This document shows, one piece after another, positions 11,153-21,442 of a stretch of DNA of 64,000 nt. The DNA comes from Schizophyllum amplum. Taxonomy: Eukaryota > Basidiomycota > Agaricomycetes > Agaricales > Schizophyllaceae. The notes beneath the pieces were generated by a model, which made no database searches, was not told the DNA's origin, and saw only the letters and a program-made list of their open reading frames with translations. The stretch is taken from contig VDMD01000025.1 of assembly GCA_007026445.1 (NCBI GenBank), forward strand, positions 186,001-250,000, given 5' to 3'. Made by a program: the position numbers and the translations under genes. Positions within the stretch are counted from its first letter, which is position 1, and every line of letters starts with the position of its first letter.

Positions 11153-13072
11153 GTGCCCACCACGTCCTTCCGCATCCCGTCCGAATCCCCGCCCCCGCAG
11201 TTACCGTGTCACGGCCTACCGCACGGCTTCGACAACGAAGGAGACGCAGTATACTTCGCCGAAGATCTAGAATCTTACGAGTACTGTGACGACAATCCCT
11301 GCCCCAACCAGAGCCGCTCCATCTCCCACCCCATCACCCTTCGCAACTACAAGGACCAACCCATAACTCTCGTCCCCTCCGTTGTTCAGCCAGTTATTGT
11401 CCCCCGCATCGGACGTACCCGCACCAGCCGCCCGTCTTCACACACTCCGTCCCGCACCGAGACTCCCGTCCCCGAATTCTTTGCACAGACTCGCGAAGAT
11501 CGCCCGCCCTCACCTGAAGAGGAAGCCGAACCCGTACCTGCTCTCCCCGTTGCTGAATGGACGGCTGCACCTACTGCGCCAACGCCACCGACCGCGCCAC
11601 TCTCCACACCCTCGACATCGAGTACTCCCGCAAGTACCACCGACTCTTCCGGAGCACCGAGACCTACCGCCTCCGCATTAACCGCATTCTCCTCGATCTC
11701 TCCCAACGCGTCCGCGGCCCCCGTTTCGTCAAGCACGCTAGACACCTCCGCCTCCGAGCCGACCTTGTCGAAGCCCGAGGAAACCATCACCGCGCCAGCA
11801 ACCGCTTCCAGGCCCACGCCCAACGTCGTGCGCAGCTCACCGAACACATCCTCCATTGCCCCGCACTCCCCATCGCTTTCCACGCCGAACCCGCCCACGA
11901 ATCCGACGACGAAATCTAATCCCAGCATGTCTCAAGTCAACGCGCAAGACGTGCTTCAGGCGGTCAACAAGCTCACGACCGCTCTCTCTCAGCCGAAGAG
12001 CGACGGGAAGACGGTGCGGGAGCCTGCCCCCTTCAAGGGAGAAGGAGGAGATGCCCGCCGCTTCCTGGGCTTCCTGAACGCCTGGGCCAAGAGCAAGCCT
12101 TCGCTCAACGACACTGCCGGTGCCCGCAAGCCGGACGCATGGATCACCTCGGCCCTGTCGTACCTCGAGGGCAAGGCTGGCCTCTGGGCTACCCCTTTCG
12201 TCAACAAGCTCGCGAAAGGAGAGAAGCCCTTTGAGCTCACGACCGAGGAGCAGGCCAAGGGCGACATGAAGGACTCTTACGACAAGTTCGTTCACCTCTT
12301 CAACCAGCGCTGGTTGCCTGCGGATGATGCGCAGGAGGCCAAGAACCAGCTCGAAGCGCTCACTGTCGACGGACAGGGCGTACCGGCTTTCTGTGCTAGC
12401 TTCCGCGAGCTGGCGGACCGCACTAATCTGACGGACGCGGACCTGCTGGACCGCTTCAAGAAGAAGCTACCCAAGGATGTCAAGAACCTCGAGTTCTTGA
12501 TGGAGGCGCTCCTCGGCAAGTCCACCAAGCTGAGCACCCTCATTGACCGGACCCTCAGTGCGTACGCTCACATCCGCAACGAGACCCCCGCCACGCAGTC
12601 CGCCTCGCGCTCCAACGCCCCCGCTCGCGACCCTTACGCTATGGATGTTGATGCAACGCGCGCCGCCGCCGCACCTCCTCGTGGCCCTCGCCCTGCTGGC
12701 AACGGGCGCACGCGCGAGGATTTCACGCGCGACATGTACAACCGCTGCTACGGCTGTGGATCTTCGGACCACCGCAAGCGCGAATGTCGCCGCGGCCACG
12801 AGACGTGCTCCTACTGCGCTCGCAAGGGACACATCTCGGGCGTCTGCCAGGACCGGTACATGGGGTATGAGCGTAACCGCGGTCTGCGCCAGCAGCGCGT
12901 TGCCGCCACCGCCTTCTCGCTGTTCCCGGAGGACGATGCGCAGGCGCCCGCTGTCGCCGTCGCCGCCCCGACCGCCGGCAATGCCGCCATCGCCCCCGCC
13001 GCCATTGCCGCCGCCACAGGAGTAGACGCGGCCGTGATCGAGAACCTCATCAAGGCCCTCCAGGGTTTTTAG
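11153..13072 (+). CDS. gag: Gag polyprotein of the LTR retrotransposon
   Basis: Structural protein expected to form the virus-like particle and bind genomic RNA. The frame is open from 11132 and the given start is a GTG, because no in-frame ATG exists before 11927. From ATG 11927 the product is about 381 residues, beginning [13 protein letters not shown] and containing the capsid-like region ([18 protein letters not shown]). The C-terminal part has two CCHC zinc knuckles: [14 protein letters not shown] and [14 protein letters not shown]. The 258 codons upstream of that ATG are open and proline/serine/threonine-rich and may be a real N-terminal extension reached by splicing or a non-ATG start. 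The frame ends in TAG at 13070-13072, overlapping a slippery heptamer. Confidence 0.9.
   Translation: MPTTSFRIPSESPPPQLPCHGLPHGFDNEGDAVYFAEDLESYEYCDDNPCPNQSRSISHPITLRNYKDQPITLVPSVVQPVIVPRIGRTRTSRPSSHTPSRTETPVPEFFAQTREDRPPSPEEEAEPVPALPVAEWTAAPTAPTPPTAPLSTPSTSSTPASTTDSSGAPRPTASALTAFSSISPNASAAPVSSSTLDTSASEPTLSKPEETITAPATASRPTPNVVRSSPNTSSIAPHSPSLSTPNPPTNPTTKSNPSMSQVNAQDVLQAVNKLTTALSQPKSDGKTVREPAPFKGEGGDARRFLGFLNAWAKSKPSLNDTAGARKPDAWITSALSYLEGKAGLWATPFVNKLAKGEKPFELTTEEQAKGDMKDSYDKFVHLFNQRWLPADDAQEAKNQLEALTVDGQGVPAFCASFRELADRTNLTDADLLDRFKKKLPKDVKNLEFLMEALLGKSTKLSTLIDRTLSAYAHIRNETPATQSASRSNAPARDPYAMDVDATRAAAAPPRGPRPAGNGRTREDFTRDMYNRCYGCGSSDHRKRECRRGHETCSYCARKGHISGVCQDRYMGYERNRGLRQQRVAATAFSLFPEDDAQAPAVAVAAPTAGNAAIAPAAIAAATGVDAAVIENLIKALQGF
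13063..13069 (+). other. Putative -1 ribosomal frameshift site between gag and pol
   Basis: The last gag codons before TAG read CAG GGT TTT TAG. G GGT TTT fits the X XXY YYZ slippery rule, and a -1 slip places ribosomes in the pol frame at 13069 with no stop before the protease. Pol has no obvious ATG near its beginning, which supports production as a Gag-Pol fusion. A downstream RNA structure was not evaluated. Confidence 0.65.
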
Positions 13073-16000
13073 TCCGGGTGCGCGCCAACGCCGCAGCGTC
13101 TGCACCCCCCGCTCCGTACATGCATTCCACTTCCGCTTACGATTCCACTTACTCGACCACTCTGTACGCCGTTCATGAAATAGATCCCTCTTCATCTCAT
13201 TTCCGCGTACAAGTGAAGCTCAGTGGACTCAACCGCAGTACGGACATCGCGGCCATGATTGACTCTGGAGCCACCTCGCCCTTCTTGGATAAGAAGTTTG
13301 CGCAGCGTCTCCGTATCCGTTCCTTCCCCCTCCGTCATCCGATCGCCATCTACAACATCGACGGAACCCTCAACACGGCTGGTAGCATCACCCACTTCGC
13401 CCGTCTCCGTATGACCGTCGACAACTGGGATGAATATGTCGACTTCCTGATCACCGATCTCGGTGGTGAGGACGTCATCCTCGGCCTCCCCTGGCTGCGT
13501 CAAGTGAACCCCACTATTGACTGGCAACGCGGTGAGGTTCGCATTCCCAAACCGCGCCCACCGCCAGTAGAAGTCGTTGAGGATGACGAGGAGCCCCGCA
13601 TACCTCTCGGCGAGCCTTCTAACGGTGCTCTGCTGGAATACATCGGAGACGATGAGACCCTCCAGGAGCAGGTGAACTCCACCTCCACCACGGTCCCCCA
13701 GTCCCCGCCAGCAAAGCCGACCGTATCATCTACTCCCGATCCTGACGTACTCCCCCCTCCGCTCCTTGCACCGGATGATCTCGAGGAAGAACCACCCCTT
13801 TGCCGCCTCCGCGCCAACCGAGCCACCCGCCGCGCCTGGGTGCGTGCTGGTGTTCTGGAGGACTCCAACGAAGAAGTCTGGTGCGCTGCTGGTTTCACAT
13901 ATTCGCAGCAACTAGCCGAGGAAGCAAACAAGGCCAAACCCCAGCGCACATTCGAGGAAATGGTACCGGAGCCCTACCGTGACTACGCCCACGTCTTCTC
14001 CGAGGTCGAATCCGAACGCCTGCCCGCCCACAAGGCCTGGGATCATGCGATTGATCTGGTGCCCGGGGCGCCTGCCAACATGCGGACTAAGATCTATCCC
14101 ATGTCCCGCAACGAGCAGGAGGAACTCGACCGATTCCTCGAAGAGAACCTTCGCAAAGGCTACATCCGCCCGTCCAAGTCCCCGCTGTCCTCGCCCGTCT
14201 TCTTCGTCAAAAAGAAGGACGGCAAGCTCCGCTTCGTCCAGGACTACCGGAAACTGAACGAGTTCACGGTGAAGAACCGGTATCCCCTCCCCCTTGTCGC
14301 CGACATTGTCAGCCGCCTCCAAGGCTCGAAGTACTTTACCAAATTCGACGTCCGCTGGGGGTACAACAACGTCCGTATCAAGACAGGCGACGAGTGGAAG
14401 GCCGCGTTCTCCACGAACCGCGGACTCTTCGAGCCACTGGTCATGTTCTTTGGTCTCACCAACTCGCCGGCAACATTCCAAGCCCTCATGAATTCGATCT
14501 TCTCCGACCTCATTGCTGCCGGCAAGGTTGCTGTCTACCTAGACGACATCCTCATCTTCAGCAAGACACTCGAGGACCATCGTGCCGTGGTTCGCGAGGT
14601 GCTTGCCCGTCTACGGAAGCACGATCTCTACCTTCGTCCCGAGAAGTGCGAGTTCGAGCAAGAGGAGATCGAATACCTGGGACTCGTCATCCGCGAGGGA
14701 GAAGTTCGCATGGACCCCGTCAAGGTCGCTGCCGTCCGCGAGTGGCCCGCACCTCGCAATCTACGCGACCTCCGAGGTTTCTTAGGCTTCGCCAACTTCT
14801 ACCGCCGTTTTATCCGTGACTTCTCCAAGATCGCGCGGCCGCTCAATGACCTGACCAAGAAGGACGCACCCTGGCGCTGGGATGAGCCGCAGCGTACCGC
14901 TTTCGAGACCCTCCGCACCGCCTTCACCTCCGCACCCGTACTCACCCTGTGGGACCCCGACCGTCCGACACGTATCGAGGTGGACGCTTCGGGATACGCC
15001 ACCGGTGGCGCCCTGATGCAGAAGCTGGACGACGACCTCTGGCACCCGGTCGCCTTCCGCTCCGCTTCCATGCAGATAGCCGAGCGGAACTATGAGATCT
15101 ACGACCGCGAGATGCTTGCCATCATCGAAGCTCTCAAGGACTGGCGTGGATTTCTGGAAGGTCTCCCCCAGCCTTTCGAGATTGTCACCGACCACTCCAA
15201 CCTCGAGTTCTGGCGCACCGCGCAGGACCTGAGTCGTCGACAAGCCCGCTGGGCCCTCTGGCTGTCTCGATTCGACTTCCGCATGGTGCACCGACCCGGG
15301 AAGGCTAACGTCCAAGCCGACCCGCTCTCCCGCATGCCGCATCACCGTGTCTCGGACCATGATGACAACCAGCAGGAGATCGTCCTAGGTCCGGATGTGT
15401 TTGCCAAGCTTGCTGCCAACACCCTCGTGGCCAACCCACTTGAGGACCGCATCCGCAAGGCGAGCGAGCGTGAGGCTATCGTACTGGAAGGGCTGGAGCG
15501 CCTGCGCAAAGATGGGCCGCGCCGGCTCACCAACGGGCTTGCAGAGTGGGAAGAGGACAATGGACTGATCTACTACCGCGGGCGAGTCTACATTCCACCG
15601 GACAAGGAATTGCGGCGCGAGGTTGTCAAGCAGTGCCACGACTTGCCAACCGCTGGCCATCCTGGTCTCCACGGAACTCTCCAACTGGTCGACTCCCACT
15701 TCTGGTGGCCCACCATGCGCTCCTTTGTCGAGAAGTACGTTGCGGGCTGTGACAGCTGTGCGCGCCGCAAGGCCCAACATCATACCCTGCAGACCGGCAC
15801 TCACCCCCTCGACGTACCCTCTGGCCCATGGGAACAGGTCGGCGTGGACCTCATCACAAACCTTCCAATCGCGCATGGGTACAACGCCATCTTCGTCTGC
15901 GTTGACCACTTCAGCAAGCAAGTCCACGCCATCCCCTGTGACACGCATCTCACCGCTAGCGATGCTGCCGACCTCTACTACCGCGAGATCTTCCGCCTTC

Positions 16001-17010
16001 ATGGACTTCCACTCCGCTTCATCAGCGACCGCGGCTCCCAGTTTGTCGCTGCCATGATGCGCGCCCTGCTCAAACGTCTCGGGATCGAGTACAACTTCTC
16101 TACCGCATATCATCCCGCCACAAACGGTCAGACGGAACGCGCCAACCAGGAAGTAGAGAAGTACCTGCGCATGTTTGTCAGCCACCGTCAGGACGACTGG
16201 GACGAACACCTGCCCGCCGCAGAGTTTGTCATCAACTCGCATACCAACTCGTCGCTTGGTAGCTCCCCCTTTGAGATCATGTACGGCTACCTCCCCCACT
16301 TCAACATCCCCGTCGGCCAGAAGTCCCGCAGTGCGCCCGCTAACCAGCGCATCGAGCTCCTGAAGGATGCACGCAAGGACGCTGTTCATGCCCTGGAGCT
16401 CGCCAAGAAACACCAGCAGGAGCGACACACGCATGGTGACACTCCGCCCCTCCGCTTCGAGGTCGGGGACCGCGTCTGGCTCAATGCGAAGAACGTGAAC
16501 ATCAAGGTTCCCAGTCGCAAGCTCGGTGCACGTCAGCTCGGTCCATTCACTGTCAAGGAGAAGGTTGGAGACCTCGCCTATCGACTTGATCTCCCCTTGG
16601 ACCACAAGGGCATTCACGATGTCTTCCACATCGACAAGCTGACACCATGGAGAGGCAACGATGTCAATGGCGAGACCCCTCAGCCGCCTGAACCGGTGGA
16701 GGTCGAAGGCGAGGAGGAGTTCGAGGTGGAGGACATCCTGGACAGCCGTATACGCAACAAGGTCCTCCAGTATCGCGTCAAATGGAAGGGCTACGACGAG
16801 AGCCATAACGGTTGGGAACCCGCGGAACACCTCATAAACGCCAAACGCAAACTCAATGCCTTCCATAAGAAGCACCCGAGCGCACCACGGGCGATCAAGG
16901 CCTCTATCTTCGCATCCCTACCCTGGCAGCCAATTGTGAACTTCACCGCCGCCCCGCCTCAGGAACTCGCATGGGAGGAGGGCCTCTTCCTAGATCATCG
17001 AGGACGATGA
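13069..17010 (+). CDS. pol: Pol polyprotein: protease, RT, RNase H, integrase, chromodomain
   Basis: One uninterrupted frame of about 1,310 residues, numbered here from codon 13078. Aspartic protease: active site DSGA at residues 62-65. Reverse transcriptase: [19 protein letters not shown] and the catalytic YLDD at 487-490. RNase [12 protein letters not shown]. Integrase: an H-H-C-C zinc-binding region (GHPGLHGTL ... CDSCARRK), then catalytic D, D and E in [17 protein letters not shown] and [15 protein letters not shown]. The C-terminus carries a chromodomain ([20 protein letters not shown] followed by [13 protein letters not shown]), which in related elements directs integration to particular chromatin. 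All visible catalytic residues are present and there is no internal stop. It is expressed by frameshifting from gag. Confidence 0.95.
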   Translation, partial: LVRVRANAAASAPPAPYMHSTSAYDSTYSTTLYAVHEIDPSSSHFRVQVKLSGLNRSTDIAAMIDSGATSPFLDKKFAQRLRIRSFPLRHPIAIYNIDGTLNTAGSITHFARLRMTVDNWDEYVDFLITDLGGEDVILGLPWLRQVNPTIDWQRGEVRIPKPRPPPVEVVEDDEEPRIPLGEPSNGALLEYIGDDETLQEQVNSTSTTVPQSPPAKPTVSSTPDPDVLPPPLLAPDDLEEEPPLCRLRANRATRRAWVRAGVLEDSNEEVWCAAGFTYSQQLAEEANKAKPQRTFEEMVPEPYRDYAHVFSEVESERLPAHKAWDHAIDLVPGAPANMRTKIYPMSRNEQEELDRFLEENLRKGYIRPSKSPLSSPVFFVKKKDGKLRFVQDYRKLNEFTVKNRYPLPLVADIVSRLQGSKYFTKFDVRWGYNNVRIKTGDEWKAAFSTNRGLFEPLVMFFGLTNSPATFQALMNSIFSDLIAAGKVAVYLDDILIFSKTLEDHRAVVREVLARLRKHDLYLRPEKCEFEQEEIEYLGLVIREGEVRMDPVKVAAVREWPAPRNLRDLRGFLGFANFYRRFIRDFSKIARPLNDLTKKDAPWRWDEPQRTAFETLRTAFTSAPVLTLWDPDRPTRIEVDASGYATGGALMQKLDDDLWHPVAFRSASMQIAERNYEIYDREMLAIIEALKDWRGFLEGLPQPFEIVTDHSNLEFWRTAQDLSRRQARWALWLSRFDFRMVHRPGKANVQADPLSRMPHHRVSDHDDNQQEIVLGPDVFAKLAANTLVANPLEDRIRKASEREAIVLEGLERLRKDGPRRLTNGLAEWEEDNGLIYYRGRVYIPPDKELRREVVKQCHDLPTAGHPGLHGTLQLVDSHFWWPTMRSFVEKYVAGCDSCARRKAQHHTLQTGTHPLDVPSGPWEQVGVDLITNLPIAHGYNAIFVCVDHFSKQVHAIPCDTHLTASDAADLYYREIFRLHGLPLRFISDRGSQFVAAMMRALLKRLGIEYNFSTAYHPATNGQTERANQEVEKYLRMFVSHRQDDWDEHLPAAEFVINSHTNSSLGSSPFEIMYGYLPHFNIPVGQKSRSAPANQRIELLKDARKDAVHALELAKKHQQERHTHGDTPPLRFEVGDRVWLNAKNVNIKVPSRKLGARQLGPFTVKEKVGDLAYRLDLPLDHKGIHDVFHIDKLTPWRGNDVNGETPQPPEPVEVEGEEEFEVEDILDSRIRNKVLQYRVKWKGYDESHNGWEPAEHLINAKRKLNAFHKKHPSAPRAIKASIFASLPWQPIVNFTAAPPQELAWEEGLFLDHRGR

Positions 17011-17016
17011 ATCCTA

Positions 17017-17028
17017 GCAGGGGGGTAA
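17017..17028 (+). other. Polypurine tract next to the 3' LTR
   Basis: GCAGGGGGGTAA sits directly before the TG of the 3' LTR, the position expected for the primer of plus-strand synthesis. Confidence 0.7.
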
Positions 17029-17490
17029 TGTCATGACGCGCCCGTAACCCCTATGTCTTTTCCTTTTCCGTTTATTCCTTTTCCTCTATTTTCCCTTGTT
17101 ATTACCGGGCTCTGCCGACTTCCCCTTTTGGACTTCTCTTCTTATCTACCATACCGTGTGGTCAGACACTGCTCGCTTACATTCTTGCTTACATTCCTCA
17201 CACCTGACCCGTATTCCTGACTCATTCATCCTTCTTACTTACTCAGCCTTGACACAGCTCCCAGTAGTATATATACCAGACCCCGGCGCACACCTAGTCC
17301 CCCATCTTGACCTCTTGGTCTTTGGGACTAGCTTGCACAACGCGCGCCCCTTGTCGATCTGTGCTCTACGCCGTTGACGCCAGTCAGGATCCCCATCCCT
17401 CTCTCTCGCCCTGCACGTGCCGATCACGTGTGGTGTTGACCCTCCGTTGTTTGTTGGTGTTGTGTAGTCGCTCCGGGTCTCGACACCTCA
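17029..17490 (+). repeat. 3' LTR, 462 bp
   Basis: Same ends as the 5' LTR and, by block-by-block reading, the same sequence except that the 53-bp segment is missing. Only one copy of CTTGGTCTTTGGGACTAG is present, at 17314-17331. Confidence 0.95.
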
Positions 17491-17495
17491 AGATA
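17491..17495. repeat. 3' target-site duplication AGATA
   Basis: Second copy of the 5-bp duplication. It is followed by TAGTA and then the terminal inverted repeat of a MITE, so the retrotransposon landed five bases outside an older transposon. Confidence 0.93.
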
Positions 17496-17500
17496 TAGTA

Positions 17501-18224
17501 CAGTGCGGTTCGCCACCTCCCTGACACCTGTGTTTTGACATAAAGGAATTTTCCCACAGTTTTTTCCGATTTTCTGAGGCGCGAAACCGGCCAAAGAATG
17601 CGTTTTACGCTGAGAAAAAAAATGCCCCGAAAAATCGAATATTTTTCATTTTTCTGGCCCAGAAGGTGCGACATGAGGGGTACTTTTTGGCCAATCCAAG
17701 GCCTAGGCAGGATGCTATAGTACTCTCGGAACCTACCTTACACGTACCGAGTGTGTTCCCAGCTCATAAGTATGCCGTGCAGACGCGTCAGGCCCTTCGG
17801 TCGCCCCTTCACGGAGTTTGCCGTGAGAGTCGGCAAGTGCCGGCCACAGTGATGTCACTAGTGGTGGTCCCCGCCACGACGCCGCATTCGCCATTTGGCT
17901 CAGAGGCATTCAGTTTCGCCATAGTATGGTAGATACACACCATCAGTGGCCGTTTGGCGCAAAGAATCTGCAAAAATCAACCAAAAAGATGAGGAAATGA
18001 ATATTTTATTCGAATTTCTTCCCGAATTTTCATTTTTCTTGAGACCGAAAAGTGAAAAGTTGTCCTACGGCTTAGATATTTGATCTGGATATGCGCTATG
18101 ACTATACTAGCCCAATGGTAACGTTTTCAGCACTGACAGAAACATCAGTAAAATGTGTTGTACGTTTTGGTCGAAAATGATGCTCCCGCCCAAAAAGGCA
18201 GTCGAGAAGTGGCGAACCGCACTG
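17501..18224. mobile_element. Tc1/mariner-like MITE, 724 bp, TA target duplication
   Basis: CAGTGCGGTTCGCCAC at 17501-17516 is perfectly repeated in inverse orientation at 18209-18224, with similarity reaching about 20 bp (17501-17520 and 18205-18224). The element is flanked by TA on both sides (17499-17500 and 18225-18226). TIRs beginning CAGT with a TA duplication are typical of Tc1/mariner elements. The interior is AT-rich near 17600-17660 and 17990-18050 and has no transposase ORF, so it is non-autonomous. Confidence 0.85.
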
Positions 18225-18226
18225 TA

Positions 18227-19678
18227 GACAAGGCTTGGACAGACAATGTAAGGGCGGATGGGACACCACGGGAGGCGCCCAGCGTGCTTCTTGTCTGACA
18301 TCGAGGGCAGGCGCCTGTCGGGGGTTGTCTAGGCCTCAGACTGCGTCCCCCCATACGCACCACCACCCCGTCTGAGTGTGCTTACCATCCGCCAAGCCGC
18401 GTCCATTGTTCTCGGAGCCGTGCCCGCAATAGTCTGAGGCTCACGCATTGGTAAGTACATAGGGCCGGGGATGCGAGAGAAAGGCATTGGGCAGGAACGG
18501 GGGTGAGTGCGCGTGCTCGGCGATGTCCGAGCCCCGGTGAAAGAGCGCGGGCATGCTGAACTTGGGAGGCTGACATTGTTGATGAGGATGATAAAGATGA
18601 ATGGACGCGCGTCGCCTGCTTTGAAAGCCTCCGGGCGACGCAGCTGTGGCTTCTGTGATGATGAATACATCGATTCAGTGTTGCGTCTTGTGGGGACCGA
18701 ACGGCTAAAAGTAAGATGGTGAATGGGAGATATGAACGACGCGCATGAAAGACTGCTTGAGAGTAGGACAAAACGGGCGCACGCAATATTTAGAGTGGAA
18801 GCCAGGACAACGAGCTCGGTTGTATCACGGAGAAAGTCTTCCGCCCGCTCTTGTTCAGCGTTCTGAGAAGCAGGCGCGGGAGAAGAGATGGAAGAAGGAC
18901 GTGGGGCGGTACGGGACGTATATAGCACCTTGCCAGCTAACGGAGAGCGAAGCATTCGGAGAGTCACCAGCAGGACAAGCACACGTCCAACATGGCGCGT
19001 ACCGCGCGCGCGATGACGAAGTGCATAGAGCAGAACGCGAATCTTGAGCATTGCGCAGGGGGAAAGGCGGCGTGGCCGTCTTATCGTACTGGCCTCGAGG
19101 GCATCGCGGCGAACGATCCAGAACGAGAATAGGTGGCAACGCCGCGAGGCCATCTTATCGAGGGGCGCGACTATCCAGGATCTGTTACACTGATGCCAGC
19201 GCAGCGTCATCGGCGGGGCCGGACGCGTCGGGGTCAGCGAGCTGGGAGATGGGCGCCAGGACAGAAAGTTGAACGTTCAAGCAACGTGCGCCGGGGCGTT
19301 GACTGCAGACTGCAGGCGATCCCCCTTGCGGACGTGCATGTGGCGAATAGCCTTTCCCTGAGAGCGGGTCTGGCCCTGGCTGCGGCTGCGAAGCGGGGGA
19401 GGTCCAGGTGGGTCCACAATGCACAGGGAGTCGCATCGTACTCCGGGGGGCTGTTCGCGTTCGCTGCCGTCGTCGACGCGTATGCCGGGCGGGGAGGCGG
19501 AGCGTCACGCGCGACGCGTCAGCCGGGCGGGGGTCTGATTCCGGGAAACGCGTTCGAATTTTAATTTTAATCGGGAGATCGAGATCTGGCGGACCCCGGA
19601 CACCGCCGAGTACCAAGCCAAGTCCAAGCGGTGGCTTGAAATACTCCAATGATCGCATCCGAGTCTGCTTGCCCTACC
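18227..19678. other. Region without a confident gene
   Basis: A minus-strand frame stays open for 293 codons (18329-19210) and contains a splice-donor-like GTAAGC near 18389, so a small minus-strand gene is possible, but I recognise no domain. The stretch 19180-19678 should hold the promoter and leader of the serine-rich gene that follows. Confidence 0.35.
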
Positions 19679-21442
19679 ATGTCTTTCTCGCCCTCGTCGC
19701 CGCCGTCCATCTTGCTGACCGCCGCCGCCGCCGCCGCCCGCCCCCGCGCACACCCCTCCTCGTCGTCAAACTCAGTCTCCTCGTCGTCCGCCTCGACGAG
19801 CTCAGACTACGTCTCCGACCGCGCAGAGCCGCTCTCCTCAGAGACATCGCTCTCCGGCTCAGAGGCCGGCCCAACAACCAAGCGCCCCATGAACCACACC
19901 CCCCGCGGCAGAGTCCGCTTCGCCCCGCTCCCCGACCCCCGCAGATCAGTCCTCGTCACCGACAATGGCGACGAGCTCCCGCTCCCCTTTGACGACCCGG
20001 ACATGAACCGCGTATCCGCCGCCGCGTCACTCAACTCCCCCGCAGACTGCGCCGGCCTGCACCCCATGCGCTGCAACAAGGAGAACGAGAAGGACGATCC
20101 CGCGCCCGCACCATCTTCCCCGCTGCTGTACGCGCCGCCGCTCGCAGTGCCGCGAAAGAAAAAGTCGACATCAAAGGCAAAGGCTTTCCTCCGACCGTTC
20201 TCCCTCTCCTCCTCCGGCGACGCCTCCGACATCCGCCGCTGCAGCTCGCAGTCGCCGTCCGAGACCTCGCTCACCCCCACACCATCCGTCGCATCGAACA
20301 GCACAGCCACGCACGTTTCATCCGCTACCCTCAAATCTTTCCCCAGCCCCGAGGAGATCCTCACACTCGGCACCATCAACCTCTTCCGCACCTCCTCCCG
20401 ATCCTCGGACTCGGGCAGCAGCCTTAAAAGCGGATGGGGACGCAAATCAGCAAAGGCGTCCCTCTACTCTGGCGGCTCGCCGCTCACGCGCAGCGAGAGC
20501 ACACAGTCGTATGTCTCGCCCGCGAAGGCCGGCTCAGGATCCCTCTCCGTCCCGTCCAGCCCGCTGCTCGGCAAGAAGAAGTCGAAAGCACGGTCGAACT
20601 CCGTCTCGGCGCCGGAGCGGCGGATGCTAAACGGACGCGTGTACGGCCGCCGGCCAGTTACTTCCGTCAACCACTTCAAGACCATCCGTGATACGGAGCC
20701 CGAATTTGTCGAGTGGGGATACGGTGGTATGGGCAGCGTGAAGAACGAGACCAGCGAGACCAACCGCTGGAGCAAGGTTCAGGGCGCGACCTCATTCGGC
20801 TCCCGGGATGAGGGCGAGGACGATGGTAGCGGGATGGGCTGGGTGAAGCGCCGGAGAGAGCAGCGGGAGCGCGAGAAGGCGGAGAAGCTCGAGCGCGAGA
20901 AGAAGGCTGCGTCGCCGACACCAGAGCAACCAGCAGGTGCGTGCTCGTCAAACTCATATCCTCGCATTCGCTAACGGTGATCCAGCAGAATCCACTCCTG
21001 TATCCTCCCCCAAATCACCCGAGCCAGCCTCCCGGCCGTCTCAAGACACTCCTCGCCCCTCCACCACTTCACCGCCCACGCACGAGACAAAGCTCGTCTC
21101 CGTGCCGATGCAGCAGCGCCCGGCGTACAAGACTCCCTCACGCAACAACTCCCTCGGGCTCTCCGGCGTCGACGAGCGCCGCAGGATGCTCGCGCGCACG
21201 CTGAGGAGCTCTCGCGGCACCTGCGCGAAGTTTCGCCGACGCACCTCTCGCCCACGCATCTCCGCGAGGTCTCCTCCACCGAGGCTTCGGACGAGTCGGA
21301 CAGCGAATCGTCCGGCGACATCGAGCGGGAGGAAGACGACGAGGACGAGGAGGAACTGGCGGAGGAGGAAAGGAAGACGGAGGAGGCACGGAAGAGTGCG
21401 CTGGCAGCAGGGGTGGAGGTCGTGAGCCGGCATCATCATTGA
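19679..21442 (+). CDS. Serine-rich low-complexity protein with EFVEWGYGGMGSV motif
   Basis: Uncharacterised protein, strongly enriched in serine and proline, with basic clusters (PRKKKSTSKAK, LGKKKSKARS) and a more ordered core around FKTIRDTEPEFVEWGYGGMG, which I believe is the conserved part of this fungal family but cannot tie to a function. A charged helical stretch (KRRREQREREKAEKLEREKK) follows. An intron at about 20938-20986 (GTGCGT...CCAG) joins exon 2. Near 21190-21200 the frame must slip by -1 to enter an acidic C-terminus (ERKTEEARKSALAAG) ending in RHHH and TGA at 21440-21442; without the slip the tail becomes arginine-rich nonsense. The start is taken at the second ATG, MSFSPSSPPS; another in-frame ATG is at 19649. 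Confidence 0.6.

Larger units (their letters stand above)
10577..17490 (+). mobile_element. Complete Ty3/gypsy LTR retrotransposon (chromovirus)
   Basis: A full element of 6914 bp: 5' LTR, gag, pol, polypurine tract, 3' LTR and a perfect 5-bp target duplication. The domain order protease, reverse transcriptase, RNase H, integrase, chromodomain defines a chromovirus. Both ORFs are long and open, and apart from one 53-bp segment I found no difference between the LTRs by eye, so insertion looks very recent and the copy may be competent. The sequence after the 5' LTR (from 11092) does not match a primer-binding site I can name, so the primer tRNA is unknown. Confidence 0.95.

Noticed and set aside
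11386..11928. Minus-strand glycine/valine-rich frame in the gag region
   Set aside because: It is the shadow of the proline/serine-rich gag N-terminal frame.
15385..16875. A 496-codon minus-strand open frame across pol
   Set aside because: It lies opposite the integrase and RNase H coding sequence and encodes no recognisable domain; GC-rich codon use keeps the antisense frame open.
10577..17490. Element considered as Ty1/copia or a retrovirus-like copy
   Set aside because: Integrase follows RNase H and ends in a chromodomain, and no envelope gene is present, which defines a Ty3/gypsy chromovirus.
20937..21425. Arginine-rich C-terminal reading of the serine-rich gene
   Set aside because: The tail after VDERRRMLART is compositionally implausible; the frame one base back gives an acidic helical end and is preferred.
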